This document shows, piece by piece, positions 9,746 through 18,561 of a stretch of DNA of 64,000 bases. The DNA lies in the NCBI RefSeq assembly GCF_000730565.1, contig NZ_BBIQ01000001.1, forward strand, positions 1 to 64,000, given 5' to 3'. The notes beneath the pieces are model-generated. The model saw only the letters and a list, made by a program, of their open reading frames with translations, made no database searches and was not told where the DNA came from. Within the stretch, counting starts at the first letter, position 1. Every line of letters begins with the position of its first letter. The DNA is from Pseudomonas fulva NBRC 16637 = DSM 17717. Its GTDB lineage: Bacteria; Pseudomonadota; Gammaproteobacteria; Pseudomonadales; Pseudomonadaceae. The translations under genes and the position numbers were made by a program.

Positions 9746-11796
9746 GTGCTCAAGATTTCCTGGTAGAACTGGGCACCGAAGAGCTGCCACCCAAGGCCCT
9801 TGCGACCCTGGGCGACGCGTTCCTGGCCGGCATCGAAAAAGGCCTGCAAGCTGCAGGCCTGAACTACACCGGCAAATCGGTCTACGCCGCGCCGCGCCGC
9901 CTGGCCGTGCTGATCCGCCAACTCGATGTGCAGCAGCCTGACCGCAGCATCAACATCGACGGCCCGCCCCTGCAGGCGGCCTTCAACGCAGAAGGCGAGC
10001 CGACCCAGGCTGCACTGGGCTTTGCCAAGAAGTGCGGTGTGGAGCTGGCCGACATCGACCGTAGCGGCCCCAAGCTGCGCTTCTCCCAGCACATCCCCGG
10101 CAAAGCGACCGCGGGCCTGCTGCCGACCATCGTCGAAGACTCGCTCAACGACCTGCCTATCCCTAAACGCATGCGCTGGGCGGCAAGCCGTGAAGAGTTC
10201 GTGCGTCCGACCCAATGGCTGGTGATGCTGCTGGGCGATCAGGTGGTCGACTGCACCCTCTTGTCCCAGAAGGCCGGCCGCCAATCGCGCGGGCACCGCT
10301 TCCACCATCCAGAAAGCGTCACCATCAGCGCCCCGGCCAACTATGTCGAGGACATGCGCAAGGCCTATGTGCTGGCCGATTTCAGCGAGCGTCGCGACCT
10401 GATCGCCAAACGTACCGCCGAGCTGGCCATGCAGCAGGAAGGCACCGCCATCGTGCCACCCGCGTTGCTGGACGAAGTGACCGCGCTGGTGGAGTGGCCG
10501 GTACCGCTGGTGTGCTCGTTCGAAGAGCGTTTCCTGGAGGTGCCGCAAGAAGCCTTGATCACCACCATGCAGGACAACCAGAAGTACTTCTGCCTGCTCG
10601 ACAGCGAAGGCAAGTTGCTGCCGCGCTTCATCACCGTGGCCAACGTCGAGAGCCGCGACCCCAAGCAGATCGTGCAGGGTAACGAAAAGGTCGTGCGTCC
10701 ACGCCTGACCGACGCCGAGTTCTTCTTCAAGCAGGACAAGAAGCAACCGCTGGAAACCTTCAACGAGCGCTTGAAGAACGTGGTGTTCCAGGCCCAGCTG
10801 GGTACGGTCTATGACAAGGCCGAGCGGGTATCGAAACTGGCAGCGTTCATTGCGCCCTTGATTGGCGGCGATGCGCAACGAGCCGCGCGTGCCGGCTTGC
10901 TGTCCAAGTGCGACCTGGCTACGGAAATGGTCGGTGAGTTCCCAGAGATGCAAGGCGTCGCTGGCTACTACTACGCGCTCAACGACGACGAACCGCAGGA
11001 TGTGGCGCTGGCGCTGAACGAGCAATACATGCCGCGCGGTGCAGGCGCCGAATTGCCTCAGACCCTGACCGGTGCTGCCGTCGCCATCGCCGACAAGCTC
11101 GATACCCTGGTGGGCATCTTCGGCATCGGCATGCTGCCCACCGGCAGCAAGGACCCGTACGCCCTGCGCCGCGCCGCACTGGGCGTGCTGCGCATCCTGA
11201 TCGAGAAGCAGCTGGACCTGGACCTGACCGGTGCCGTGCAGTTCGCGGTCAAGCAGTACGGGGCCAAGGTCAAGGCTGCCGGGTTGGCTGACCAGGTGCT
11301 GGAGTTCATCTTCGACAGGCTGCGTGCCCGTTACGAAGACGAAGGCATCGACGTCGCCACTTACCTCTCGGTTCGCGCGCTTCAGCCAGGTTCCGCACTG
11401 GACTTCGATCAGCGCGTCCAGGCGGTCCAGGCCTTCCGCAAGCTGCCCGAAGCCGAGGCACTGGCCGCCGTCAACAAGCGCGTGTCGAACCTGTTGAGCA
11501 AGGCAGAAGGCGCCATCGCCGAACAGGTCGAGCCCAAGTACTTCGACAATGCCAACGAGTTCTCGCTGTACTCGGCCATCCAGCAAGCCGATCAGGCTGT
11601 GCAACCGATGGCTGCTGCACGTCAGTACAGCGAGTCGCTGGCGCGCCTTGCCGCCCTGCGTGATCCGGTCGATGCCTTCTTCGAGGCTGTGATGGTCAAT
11701 GCCGAGGACGCCAAGGTACGTGCCAACCGATATGCCCTGCTCAGCCGTCTGCGTGGGCTGTTCCTGGGCGTGGCCGACATTTCGTTGCTGGGGTAA
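9742..11796 (+). CDS. glyS: Glycyl-tRNA synthetase beta subunit
   Basis: 684-residue beta subunit, which binds tRNA-Gly and is required for aminoacylation. The N-terminal [20 protein letters not shown] is the family signature. The middle shows an HD-like region ([26 protein letters not shown]) and the C-terminus is a DALR-type anticodon-binding domain (about 580-684). Translation is coupled to glyQ by a 4-base overlap; gmhB begins 3 bases after its stop, so glyQ-glyS-gmhB forms one transcript. Confidence 0.97.
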   Translation: MSAQDFLVELGTEELPPKALATLGDAFLAGIEKGLQAAGLNYTGKSVYAAPRRLAVLIRQLDVQQPDRSINIDGPPLQAAFNAEGEPTQAALGFAKKCGVELADIDRSGPKLRFSQHIPGKATAGLLPTIVEDSLNDLPIPKRMRWAASREEFVRPTQWLVMLLGDQVVDCTLLSQKAGRQSRGHRFHHPESVTISAPANYVEDMRKAYVLADFSERRDLIAKRTAELAMQQEGTAIVPPALLDEVTALVEWPVPLVCSFEERFLEVPQEALITTMQDNQKYFCLLDSEGKLLPRFITVANVESRDPKQIVQGNEKVVRPRLTDAEFFFKQDKKQPLETFNERLKNVVFQAQLGTVYDKAERVSKLAAFIAPLIGGDAQRAARAGLLSKCDLATEMVGEFPEMQGVAGYYYALNDDEPQDVALALNEQYMPRGAGAELPQTLTGAAVAIADKLDTLVGIFGIGMLPTGSKDPYALRRAALGVLRILIEKQLDLDLTGAVQFAVKQYGAKVKAAGLADQVLEFIFDRLRARYEDEGIDVATYLSVRALQPGSALDFDQRVQAVQAFRKLPEAEALAAVNKRVSNLLSKAEGAIAEQVEPKYFDNANEFSLYSAIQQADQAVQPMAAARQYSESLARLAALRDPVDAFFEAVMVNAEDAKVRANRYALLSRLRGLFLGVADISLLG

Positions 11797-11799
11797 GCC

Positions 11800-12327
11800 T
11801 TGAAACTGCTGATTCTCGATCGTGACGGGGTCATCAACCAGGACTCCGACGCCTACATCAAGTCGCTGGATGAATGGGTGCCCATCCCTGGCGCCATCGA
11901 GGCGATCGCGCAGTTGAGCAAAGCGGGCTGGACGGTGGCCGTGGCCACCAACCAGTCCGGTATCGCCCGTGGCTATTACCCGCTCGCGACCCTTGAGGCC
12001 ATGCATGCGCGCTTGCGCATGCTGGTGGCCGAGCAGGGCGGTGAGGTGGGGCATATCGTGTATTGCCCGCATGGCCCCGATGAAGGCTGCGATTGCCGCA
12101 AGCCCAAGCCGGGCCTGTTGCGAGCCATCGCCGAGCACTACCAGGCAAGCCTTGAGGGCATCTGGTTCGTGGGCGATAGCCAAAGTGACCTACAGGCTGC
12201 GCTGGCCGTCGATGCACAACCTGTTCTGGTAAAGACAGGCAAAGGCGAACGTACCCTTGAGAAGGGCGTTCCGGCTTCAACCCTGATTTATGACGATCTG
12301 GCTGCCATCGCCAGGGCACTTATCTAA
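11800..12327 (+). CDS. gmhB: D-glycero-beta-D-manno-heptose 1,7-bisphosphate 7-phosphatase
   Basis: 175-residue HAD-superfamily phosphatase of the ADP-heptose pathway for inner-core LPS. Motif I is DRDGVINQDS (about residues 7-16, nucleophile and acid/base Asp pair), motif II ATNQSGIARGYY, and motif III/IV KPKPGL and FVGDSQSDL. The zinc-binding cysteine loop CPHGPDEGCDC (about 87-97) is specific to GmhB. The start is TTG at 11800; translation beginning MKLLILDRDG fits the family exactly. It lies 3 bases after glyS and is followed by a terminator. Confidence 0.95.
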   Translation: MKLLILDRDGVINQDSDAYIKSLDEWVPIPGAIEAIAQLSKAGWTVAVATNQSGIARGYYPLATLEAMHARLRMLVAEQGGEVGHIVYCPHGPDEGCDCRKPKPGLLRAIAEHYQASLEGIWFVGDSQSDLQAALAVDAQPVLVKTGKGERTLEKGVPASTLIYDDLAAIARALI

Positions 12328-12330
12328 ACG

Positions 12331-12354
12331 GTGCGCCCGTGGGCGCACTTTTCT
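12331..12354 (+). terminator. Intrinsic terminator after gmhB
   Basis: GTGCGCCC (12331-12338), GT, GGGCGCAC (12341-12348), then TTTTCT. The stem can lose its closing pair to give a 4-base loop. It lies 48 bases before plsC, so some read-through into plsC is plausible. Confidence 0.7.
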
Positions 12355-12374
12355 AAAAGCGGGCAGGTCCCGCA

Positions 12375-13157
12375 ATGGTACAAACCACTATGTCGATCCT
12401 GCAGGCGATCAGAGTCTTTCTTTTTTACCTGCTGCTGGGTACCAGTTCGCTGCTCTGGTGCTCGCTGAGCTTCTTCATTGCGCCGTTTCTGTCGTTTCCC
12501 AAGCGCTACAAATTCATCAATGTGTACTGGTGCCGCTGCGCTATTTTCCTGGCACGCGTCATCGTAGGCATCGATTACAAGATTACCGGCGCTGAAAACG
12601 TGCCAGCCGAGCCCTGTGTGATTTTGTCGAATCACCAGAGCACCTGGGAGACATTTTTCCTGTCTCAGTATTTCTCTCCGCTCAGCCAGGTGCTCAAGCG
12701 TGAGCTGCTGTATGTGCCGTTCTTCGGCTGGGCCATGGCCATGCTGCGTCCCATTGCCATCGACCGCGACAACCCCAAGGAAGCATTGCGCCAAGTGGCC
12801 AAGAAAGGCGATGAACTGCTCAAGCAGAAAACCTGGGTTCTGATCTTCCCGGAGGGCACACGCGTACCCTTTGGCACGGTGGGCAAGTTCTCCCGGGGCG
12901 GGACGGCGCTGGCGGTAAACGCTGGGCTCCCGGTGTTGCCCATTGCCCATAATGCCGGCAAGTACTGGCCGAAGAATGGGTGGGGCAAGCACGCTGGCAC
13001 CATCGAAGTGGTGATCGGCGAACCCATGTACGCCAACGGCACAGGCCCTCGCGCCATTGCCGAGCTCAATGACCGCGCCCAGGCCTGGAACGAAGCCACC
13101 CAACGGGCCCTGGGCTCGCTTGCGCAGGTCGAAGAAAGCACGCAAGCCGAGGCCTGA
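12375..13157 (+). CDS. plsC: 1-acyl-sn-glycerol-3-phosphate acyltransferase (PlsC type)
   Basis: 260-residue membrane-bound acyltransferase making phosphatidic acid. A hydrophobic N-terminal helix (about 6-40) is followed by the catalytic block ILSNHQSTWETFF with H-X4-E (about residues 76-88), then FPEGTRVPFG (about 158-167) for glycerol-phosphate binding. P. aeruginosa calls the gene at this position lptA (PA0005). The ATG at 12375 is preceded by a weak GGCAGG; the ATG at 12390 has no ribosome-binding site. Confidence 0.92.
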   Translation: MVQTTMSILQAIRVFLFYLLLGTSSLLWCSLSFFIAPFLSFPKRYKFINVYWCRCAIFLARVIVGIDYKITGAENVPAEPCVILSNHQSTWETFFLSQYFSPLSQVLKRELLYVPFFGWAMAMLRPIAIDRDNPKEALRQVAKKGDELLKQKTWVLIFPEGTRVPFGTVGKFSRGGTALAVNAGLPVLPIAHNAGKYWPKNGWGKHAGTIEVVIGEPMYANGTGPRAIAELNDRAQAWNEATQRALGSLAQVEESTQAEA

Positions 13158-13292
13158 GCGGCTTGTGGATAACGTGTGAGCAAATTATGGATTAGCTGTT
13201 GCAAAAATAAGCTAACCCTATGAATTAGCTACATATTTACTCTTTGTTGATTTTTCCTAAAAACGTGCATAAGTTTTTTCACGGCATAAAAA
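13158..13292. other. AT-rich spacer with a DnaA box and TTAGCT repeats
   Basis: Directly after plsC is a perfect DnaA box TGTGGATAA (13164-13172). An unusually AT-rich stretch follows (about 13185-13290) with TTAGCT/AGCTAA copies in both orientations at about 13192-13229. No gene is visible. It may be an AT-rich terminator context or a protein-binding region; I cannot tell. Confidence 0.4.
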
Positions 13293-13320
13293 AACCGGCT
13301 TTTAGAGCCGGTTTTTTTGT
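13293..13320. terminator. Bidirectional terminator between plsC and the MHS transporter
   Basis: AACCGGCT (13293-13300), loop TTTAG, AGCCGGTT (13306-13313), followed by a T run on the plus strand and preceded by an A run (13288-13294) that is a T run on the minus strand. It serves convergent plsC and the transporter. Confidence 0.88.
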
Positions 13321-13337
13321 GGGGGTGGTTCAGCGAA

Positions 13338-14957
13338 TCACACCTTGTCGATATCCACGTCCTTGGTCTCTTTGAGACAGAAGATGCCCACTATCAGGCT
13401 GATGCCCGTGACCAGTACCGGGTACCACAACCCGTAAAAGATATCGCCGGTGTAAACCACCAGGGCGAACGATACCGTGGGCAGGAAACCGCCGAACCAG
13501 CCATTACCGATGTGATACGGCAAGGACATGGAGGTGTACCGGATACGCGTAGGGAACAGCTCGACCATCACGGCAGCCAGCGGTCCGTAGGTCATCGTGG
13601 CGATCAGGATCATGGCCACGATCAACACCACCACCATCACGCTGTTGACTTGGGCCGGGTCAGCCTTGGCGGGGTACCCTGCCTGCTCGACCGCCGCGCG
13701 CATGGCCGCCTCGTCATAGCCATTGATGGTCTTGTCGCCGATGCTCACGACCACTTCGCTGCCGTCAACGCTTACCGAGCTATAGGGCAAGCCTTGCTTG
13801 ACCAGGAAGGTCTTTACTTTGTCGCAGGGGCTATCAAAGCGCGCCTTGCCCACAGGGTCGAACTGGAAGGTGCAGCCTTTCGGGTCAGCGGTCACGACGA
13901 TGGGGGCCTGGCGGCTGGCGGTGTCGATCTGCGGGTTGGCGTAGAAGCTAAGGGCCTTGAACAACGGGAAGTAGAGCACCGTGGCCAACAGCAGGCCCAG
14001 CATCAATATCGGTTTGCGCCCGATCCGATCGGACAGCCAGCCAAAGAACACGAAAAACGGCGCGCCGATCACGACGCTGATGATCAGCAAGGTGTTGGCC
14101 TGGGCCGGGTCCATCTTCAACATCTGGGTCATGAAGAACAGCACGTAGAACTGTGCCGTATAGAAGGTGACAGCCTGACCCGCATTGATACTGAACAGCG
14201 CAGTGAGCACGACCTTCAGGTTGGGCCAGGACGTAAACGACTCACGAATCGGCGATTTGCTGATCTTGCCCTGTGCCTTCATTTTCACGAAGGCCGGGGA
14301 CTCGTGCATGCTCATTCGAATCCAGGTCGAGATCCCCAGCAGCACGATGGACAGCAGAAACGGCAGGCGCCAGCCCCAGGTTTCGAACTGATCGCCACTT
14401 ACATAACGGCTGCCCAGTACCACCAGCAATGACAGCAACAGTCCCAAGGTGGCGGTGGACTGGATGAACCCAGTATGGAAGCCCCGCTTGCCAGGTGGCG
14501 CATGTTCGGCCACGTAGGTGGCTGCACCGCCGTACTCACCGCCCAGCGCCAGGCCTTGCAGCATGCGCAACACGACCAGGATGATCGGCGCCGCGATGCC
14601 AATGCTGGCATAGGTGGGCAAAAGGCCAACGGCGAACGTGGACAGCCCCATCAGCACGATGGTGATGAGAAAGGTGTACTTGCGCCCGATCATGTCCCCC
14701 AAGCGGCCGAATACCAGGGCACCAAACGGTCGCACCAGGAAGCCGGCGGCAAACGCCATCAGTGCGAAGATGAACGCGGTGGTGTCGTTGACGCCCGCGA
14801 AGAACTGCTTGCTGATGACGGCAGCCAGGGCGCCGTAGAGGAAAAAGTCGTACCACTCGAACACCGTACCGAGCGATGACGCGAAAATGATCTTGCGCTC
14901 TTCACGACGACTGGGGCGGCTGGCGGCCGCATCCTGCTCTTGGATGTAATCCGACAT
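13338..14957 (-). CDS. MFS transporter, metabolite:H+ symporter (MHS) family
   Basis: 539-residue 12-TM transporter. The N-terminus (KIIFASSLGTVFEWYDFFLYG, with the MHS-typical FEWYDF) and the loop motif GRLGDMIGRKYTFL place it with ShiA/KgtP/ProP-like organic acid or osmolyte symporters. The second half repeats the A-motif (GWLSDRIGRKPILM). Unusually, about 100 mostly polar residues (about 330-430, including CTFQFDP and SPCDKVKTFLV with two Cys) are inserted between two late TM helices; most MHS proteins are about 430 residues. The ATG at 14957 has GAGGAC upstream. It lies 93 bases downstream of the GMC oxidoreductase, so the pair may import and oxidise one substrate; which one is unknown. 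Confidence 0.85.
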   Translation of the reverse strand: MSDYIQEQDAAASRPSRREERKIIFASSLGTVFEWYDFFLYGALAAVISKQFFAGVNDTTAFIFALMAFAAGFLVRPFGALVFGRLGDMIGRKYTFLITIVLMGLSTFAVGLLPTYASIGIAAPIILVVLRMLQGLALGGEYGGAATYVAEHAPPGKRGFHTGFIQSTATLGLLLSLLVVLGSRYVSGDQFETWGWRLPFLLSIVLLGISTWIRMSMHESPAFVKMKAQGKISKSPIRESFTSWPNLKVVLTALFSINAGQAVTFYTAQFYVLFFMTQMLKMDPAQANTLLIISVVIGAPFFVFFGWLSDRIGRKPILMLGLLLATVLYFPLFKALSFYANPQIDTASRQAPIVVTADPKGCTFQFDPVGKARFDSPCDKVKTFLVKQGLPYSSVSVDGSEVVVSIGDKTINGYDEAAMRAAVEQAGYPAKADPAQVNSVMVVVLIVAMILIATMTYGPLAAVMVELFPTRIRYTSMSLPYHIGNGWFGGFLPTVSFALVVYTGDIFYGLWYPVLVTGISLIVGIFCLKETKDVDIDKV

Positions 14958-15050
14958 CGTTGCTGTCCTCGGCCCGCAGGCCACAGTGATTATTCTTGTT
15001 GTTCCACTGCCGACAGCGTCCGACTACGCGCTGCCGTATTGCACACCCCT

Positions 15051-16697
15051 TCAGGGTGTTGGTAGTGCATCCTGGTTGAGGAAGGTCGTTGTGGCTGCTC
15101 CTTTCAAAATAAGCTGCGCCGCCTTTTCAGCGATCATCAGGGTAGGTGAACAGGTATTGCCCGACGTTATCTGGGGCATGATCGATGCGTCTGCCACACG
15201 AAGGCCGGGGATGCCATGGACACGAAGCTGGTCATCGACCACATCCATGGGGCCATTGCCCATGCGGCATGTCCCTACGGGATGGAAAATCGTCGTGCCT
15301 ATCTTGGCCGCCGCTTCGTGCAGCTGTTCTTCAGTTTGTAGGGCAGGTCCAGGCAGATATTCTTCGGGCGCAAAGGCTGCGAGGGCAGGGGCCTGCACGA
15401 TGCGCCGGGTGAGACGGATAGCGTCGGCGGCGACACGCAGGTCCTGGGGGTCGCTGAGGTAGTTGGGGTCGATGAGCGGCGCGCTGTGCATGTCTGCACT
15501 GCGAATATCGATACGCCCGCGGCTCAGTGGCCGCAAGTTGCACACAGAAGCCGTGAAGGCTGGAAACGGATGCAACGGCTCGCCAAAACGGTCCAGGGAC
15601 AGAGGCTGCACGTGGTACTGCAAGTTCGCAGTGGCCTGGTCGGGGTTCGAACGCACGAAAGCGCCCAGCTGGCTTGGCGCCATGGCCAGCGGACCGCTGC
15701 GATCGTACAGGTAGCGCAGGCCCATGCCCATCTTGCCCCACAGGCTATTGGCCATCTGGTTGAGGGTACGTGCGTTGCCGATCTGGTAGATCAGCCGTAG
15801 CTGCAAGTGATCCTGCAGATTGCTGCCTACACCCGGCATGGCATGGCGCACCCCGATACCCAAGTCCTCCAGCAACTGCTGCGGACCAATGCCCGAGCGT
15901 TGCAGGATGCCGGGTGAGCCTACTGCACCTGCGCATAGCACAATCTCTCGTCGCGCCGAGAACTCGTGCCAGCGGCCCTGCCAACGGGTTTTGACAGCGC
16001 GGGCGCGCGTGTTGCCTAGCAGCACTTGATCCACCTGCACATCGGTCATAACAGTCAGATTGGCGCGGTGCTTAATGGGGCGCAGAAACGCTTTGGATGC
16101 GTTCCAGCGAACACCGCTACGCTGGTTGACCTGAAAATATCCACAGCCTTCGTTGTCGCCGGTGTTGAAGTCATCGATTTTGGCAACACCCGCCTGCTCG
16201 GCTGCATCGCGGAAGGCGTCGAGGATCGGCCAGCTGTAGCGCTGGCGCTCTACACGCCATTCACCGCTGGCACCATGGTATTCGCTGGCACCGCCATGGT
16301 GGCTTTCGCTTTGCTTGAACAGCGGCAACACGTCTTTCCAGGCCCAGCCTCGGTTGCCTAGGCTAGCCCAGTGATCGTAGTCAGCCGCCTGGCCACGCAT
16401 GTAGATCATGCCGTTGATGGAGGAGCACCCGCCCAGGACCTTGCCACGGGGGTAGCCCAGCGACCGACCTTGCAGTCCAGGCTGCGCCTCGGTCTTGAAG
16501 CACCAGTCCGTGCGGGGGTTACCAATGCAGTACAGGTAGCCCACCGGCACGTGTATCCAGGGATAGTTGTCCCGCCCACCGGCTTCGAGCAGCAGTACCC
16601 GGCATGACGGGTCGGCAGACAACCGGTTCGCCAGCAAGCAGCCAGCGGGGCCGGCGCCCACGATCACATAGTCGTAGGCAGAATCGACTGATGACAT
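15051..16697 (-). CDS. GMC-family FAD oxidoreductase (choline/alcohol dehydrogenase-like)
   Basis: 548-residue glucose-methanol-choline oxidoreductase. The FAD site is YDYVIVGAGPAGCLLANRL (about residues 8-26) with VLLLEAGG following; the GMC signatures YPRGKVLGGCSSINGMIYMRG (split here for length) and GSPGILQRSGIG are clear. The C-terminal catalytic His is in TIFHPVGTCRMG and the second in the SGNTCSPTLMIAEKAA region. Members oxidise choline, alkanols or polyethylene glycol; the substrate cannot be read from sequence. GAGGTCCTCT precedes the ATG. Divergent from a LysR gene across 169 bases, suggesting that regulator controls it. Confidence 0.88.
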   Translation of the reverse strand: MSSVDSAYDYVIVGAGPAGCLLANRLSADPSCRVLLLEAGGRDNYPWIHVPVGYLYCIGNPRTDWCFKTEAQPGLQGRSLGYPRGKVLGGCSSINGMIYMRGQAADYDHWASLGNRGWAWKDVLPLFKQSESHHGGASEYHGASGEWRVERQRYSWPILDAFRDAAEQAGVAKIDDFNTGDNEGCGYFQVNQRSGVRWNASKAFLRPIKHRANLTVMTDVQVDQVLLGNTRARAVKTRWQGRWHEFSARREIVLCAGAVGSPGILQRSGIGPQQLLEDLGIGVRHAMPGVGSNLQDHLQLRLIYQIGNARTLNQMANSLWGKMGMGLRYLYDRSGPLAMAPSQLGAFVRSNPDQATANLQYHVQPLSLDRFGEPLHPFPAFTASVCNLRPLSRGRIDIRSADMHSAPLIDPNYLSDPQDLRVAADAIRLTRRIVQAPALAAFAPEEYLPGPALQTEEQLHEAAAKIGTTIFHPVGTCRMGNGPMDVVDDQLRVHGIPGLRVADASIMPQITSGNTCSPTLMIAEKAAQLILKGAATTTFLNQDALPTP

Positions 16698-16866
16698 AGA
16701 GGACCTCAGGGCCTGTTTTTGTTCTTGTCCCCAATCAGCTTAGTGAGTAATTTCGCGGAAGAAACACGCGATTTCGCGCACCCGTTGTGCGTTTAAGCAC
16801 AGCGATGCCTCTCGGAGCGTCGGCGCCTCTTACCGGGGTGTTCGATACAGATATGCAGGGACCAGC
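16698..16866. promoter_or_regulatory. Divergent GMC/LysR control region
   Basis: 169 bases. An interrupted palindrome TCGCG-N9-CGCGA (16753-16757 and 16767-16771), with a further TTTCGCGC copy just after, could be the LysR-type operator. Assignment rests on position and symmetry only. Confidence 0.35.
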
Positions 16867-17754
16867 ATGTTCGATTGGAATGATTTGCGGTTTTTCCTGG
16901 AGCTGCAGCGCAGCGGGCGCTTGTTGACGGCTGCCAAGCGTCTGGAGACGACCCACAGCACCGTTGCGCGCCACATCGAGCGTATCGAGCAGAGCCTGGG
17001 CACTGCGTTGTTCGTCCAGCATGCCCAAGGGTATGAGCTGACGCCTTCCGGACAGGCGCTGCTCAAACATGCCGAAGCCATGGAGAACACCGCCTTGCTG
17101 GCGCAGGAGGAAATCACCCAAGCCATCACGCCGCTTGGCAAGATCCGCCTCGGCGTGACCGAGGGGATCGGCATCATGTTCTTCACGCCACGGATGAATG
17201 AGTTGTTCGAGCGCTACCCCGGCCTGGAAGTGGAGTTGGTTGCGGTGCCGCGTTTTGTCAGCATCCTCAACCGTGAAGCGGAAATCAGCATTCACCTGGA
17301 AAGGCCAAGTGCAGACTTGCTGATCACCCGCAAGCTCACCGACTACCGGCTGGCCCTCTATGCCAGCGCAGCGTACCTGGAGCGTGCCGCGCCCCTGCGC
17401 AACCGCGAAGACCTGGCGCGCCACAGTTGGATTGGCTACGTGGACGACTTGCTGTTCAGTCAGGAGCTGCTGTTTCTCAACAGCTTCTGCCGATCGCCGA
17501 ACGTGGTGTTTCGCAGTACCAGCGTGATAGCCCAGCAAGCGGCGGCGCGTGCAGGGTTGGGTATCGCCGTGCTACCCAACTACATGGCGCGGCATGACCC
17601 GACGCTGGTGCGGGTGCTGCCAGGGGAAACCATCCAGCGCAGTTACTGGATCTGCACGCGGCGCGAACTGCATAAATCCGTACGCCTGCGCGTGGTATGG
17701 GATTACCTGCTGAACCTGTGTGCTGCCGAGCAGGATGCGCTGCTAGCGCCCTAG
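16867..17754 (+). CDS. LysR-family transcriptional regulator
   Basis: 295-residue LysR regulator: winged HTH at about residues 3-62 (DLRFFLELQRSGRLLTAAKR, then THSTVARHIERIEQSLG), linker helix, and a periplasmic-binding-protein-like effector domain (about 90-290). AGGGACCAGC precedes the ATG. It is divergent from the GMC oxidoreductase/MHS transporter pair, its probable targets, and convergent with the TauE-type gene; their ends overlap by 12 bases. The effector is unknown. Confidence 0.9.
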   Translation: MFDWNDLRFFLELQRSGRLLTAAKRLETTHSTVARHIERIEQSLGTALFVQHAQGYELTPSGQALLKHAEAMENTALLAQEEITQAITPLGKIRLGVTEGIGIMFFTPRMNELFERYPGLEVELVAVPRFVSILNREAEISIHLERPSADLLITRKLTDYRLALYASAAYLERAAPLRNREDLARHSWIGYVDDLLFSQELLFLNSFCRSPNVVFRSTSVIAQQAAARAGLGIAVLPNYMARHDPTLVRVLPGETIQRSYWICTRRELHKSVRLRVVWDYLLNLCAAEQDALLAP

Positions 17755-18561
17755 CGCTTTGCTGATCAGCAATGCCGCCGCGGCCCACCCTGCGATGGCG
17801 AACAGTTGTTGCAGCCGCGGGCCCTCCAGCCTTGCCGCCAGTGGTCGGGCCACCAGCAAGCCCAGTACCGCACCCAGCGCAAACGGCGCACCCACCTGCC
17901 AGCGCATGCTCCCTGCAAAGGTGGCGGTGGCAACACTGCCCAAGGCAACCAGCGCGATGACTGCCAGGGAGGTAGAGACGATGCTGACCATACGCAAGTT
18001 GGTGTAGCGCCGCAGGGCAGGGACGATGACGAAACCGCCGCCCACGCCCAGCAGGCCTGACAGTAGCCCCGACAACGCCCCGGTGCCGGCGAGCGCCCGC
18101 GCGCACGGAAGCGTCCAGCGTAAACGACCCTGCAGGGGGTTGAGTACACAGGGCTCGATGAAGCGATGTGCACCTGGGTTTGCGCCGCTCAATTGCTGAC
18201 GGGCCTTCAACCAGGTGCGCACGCACGCGTAGATCAGGATGCCTGCAAACATCAGCTGAAGCGGTGCGTTGGGCAAACGATGCGCAAGCATCAGCCCCAG
18301 CGGCGTAAACACGATACCCACCGCAGCGATGAACAGGGCCGCACGGTAGCGCACCACGCCCTGGCGCAAGCCCAAGCCGGCACCTACCGCCGCCGACAGC
18401 CCCACAGCCAGCAAACCGATCGGGGCAGCCTGCGCCATCGAAAGCCCCAGGCCAAACACCAGCAACGGAACCGCAAGGATGCCACCGCCGGCACCTGTCA
18501 GCGCCAAGACCGCGCCGATGATCGTGCCCAGCCCTGTGCTGAGCCACGTCTGATCGATCAC
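17743..18561 (-). CDS. TauE/SafE-family sulfite exporter-like membrane protein
   Basis: 272-residue integral membrane protein of the TauE/SafE (DUF81) family, about 8 TM segments in two homologous halves; the first half shows GTIIGAVLALTGAGGGILAVP, the second GLLSGLLGVGGGFVIVPAL (the paired GxGGG motifs). I chose GTG at 18561 because it overlaps the SQR stop as GTGA; an upstream ATG at 18603 would sit inside SQR. Being coupled to sulfide oxidation genes, its likely job is export of sulfite, the end product. It is co-transcribed last in the unit. Confidence 0.85.
   Translation of the reverse strand: MIDQTWLSTGLGTIIGAVLALTGAGGGILAVPLLVFGLGLSMAQAAPIGLLAVGLSAAVGAGLGLRQGVVRYRAALFIAAVGIVFTPLGLMLAHRLPNAPLQLMFAGILIYACVRTWLKARQQLSGANPGAHRFIEPCVLNPLQGRLRWTLPCARALAGTGALSGLLSGLLGVGGGFVIVPALRRYTNLRMVSIVSTSLAVIALVALGSVATATFAGSMRWQVGAPFALGAVLGLLVARPLAARLEGPRLQQLFAIAGWAAAALLISKALGR

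Noticed and set aside
9655..12183. 842-codon open frame on the minus strand opposite glyQ/glyS/gmhB
   Set aside because: It is the antisense shadow of glyS in GC-rich DNA; the composition is rich in His/Gln/Val typical of such shadows and no family is recognisable.
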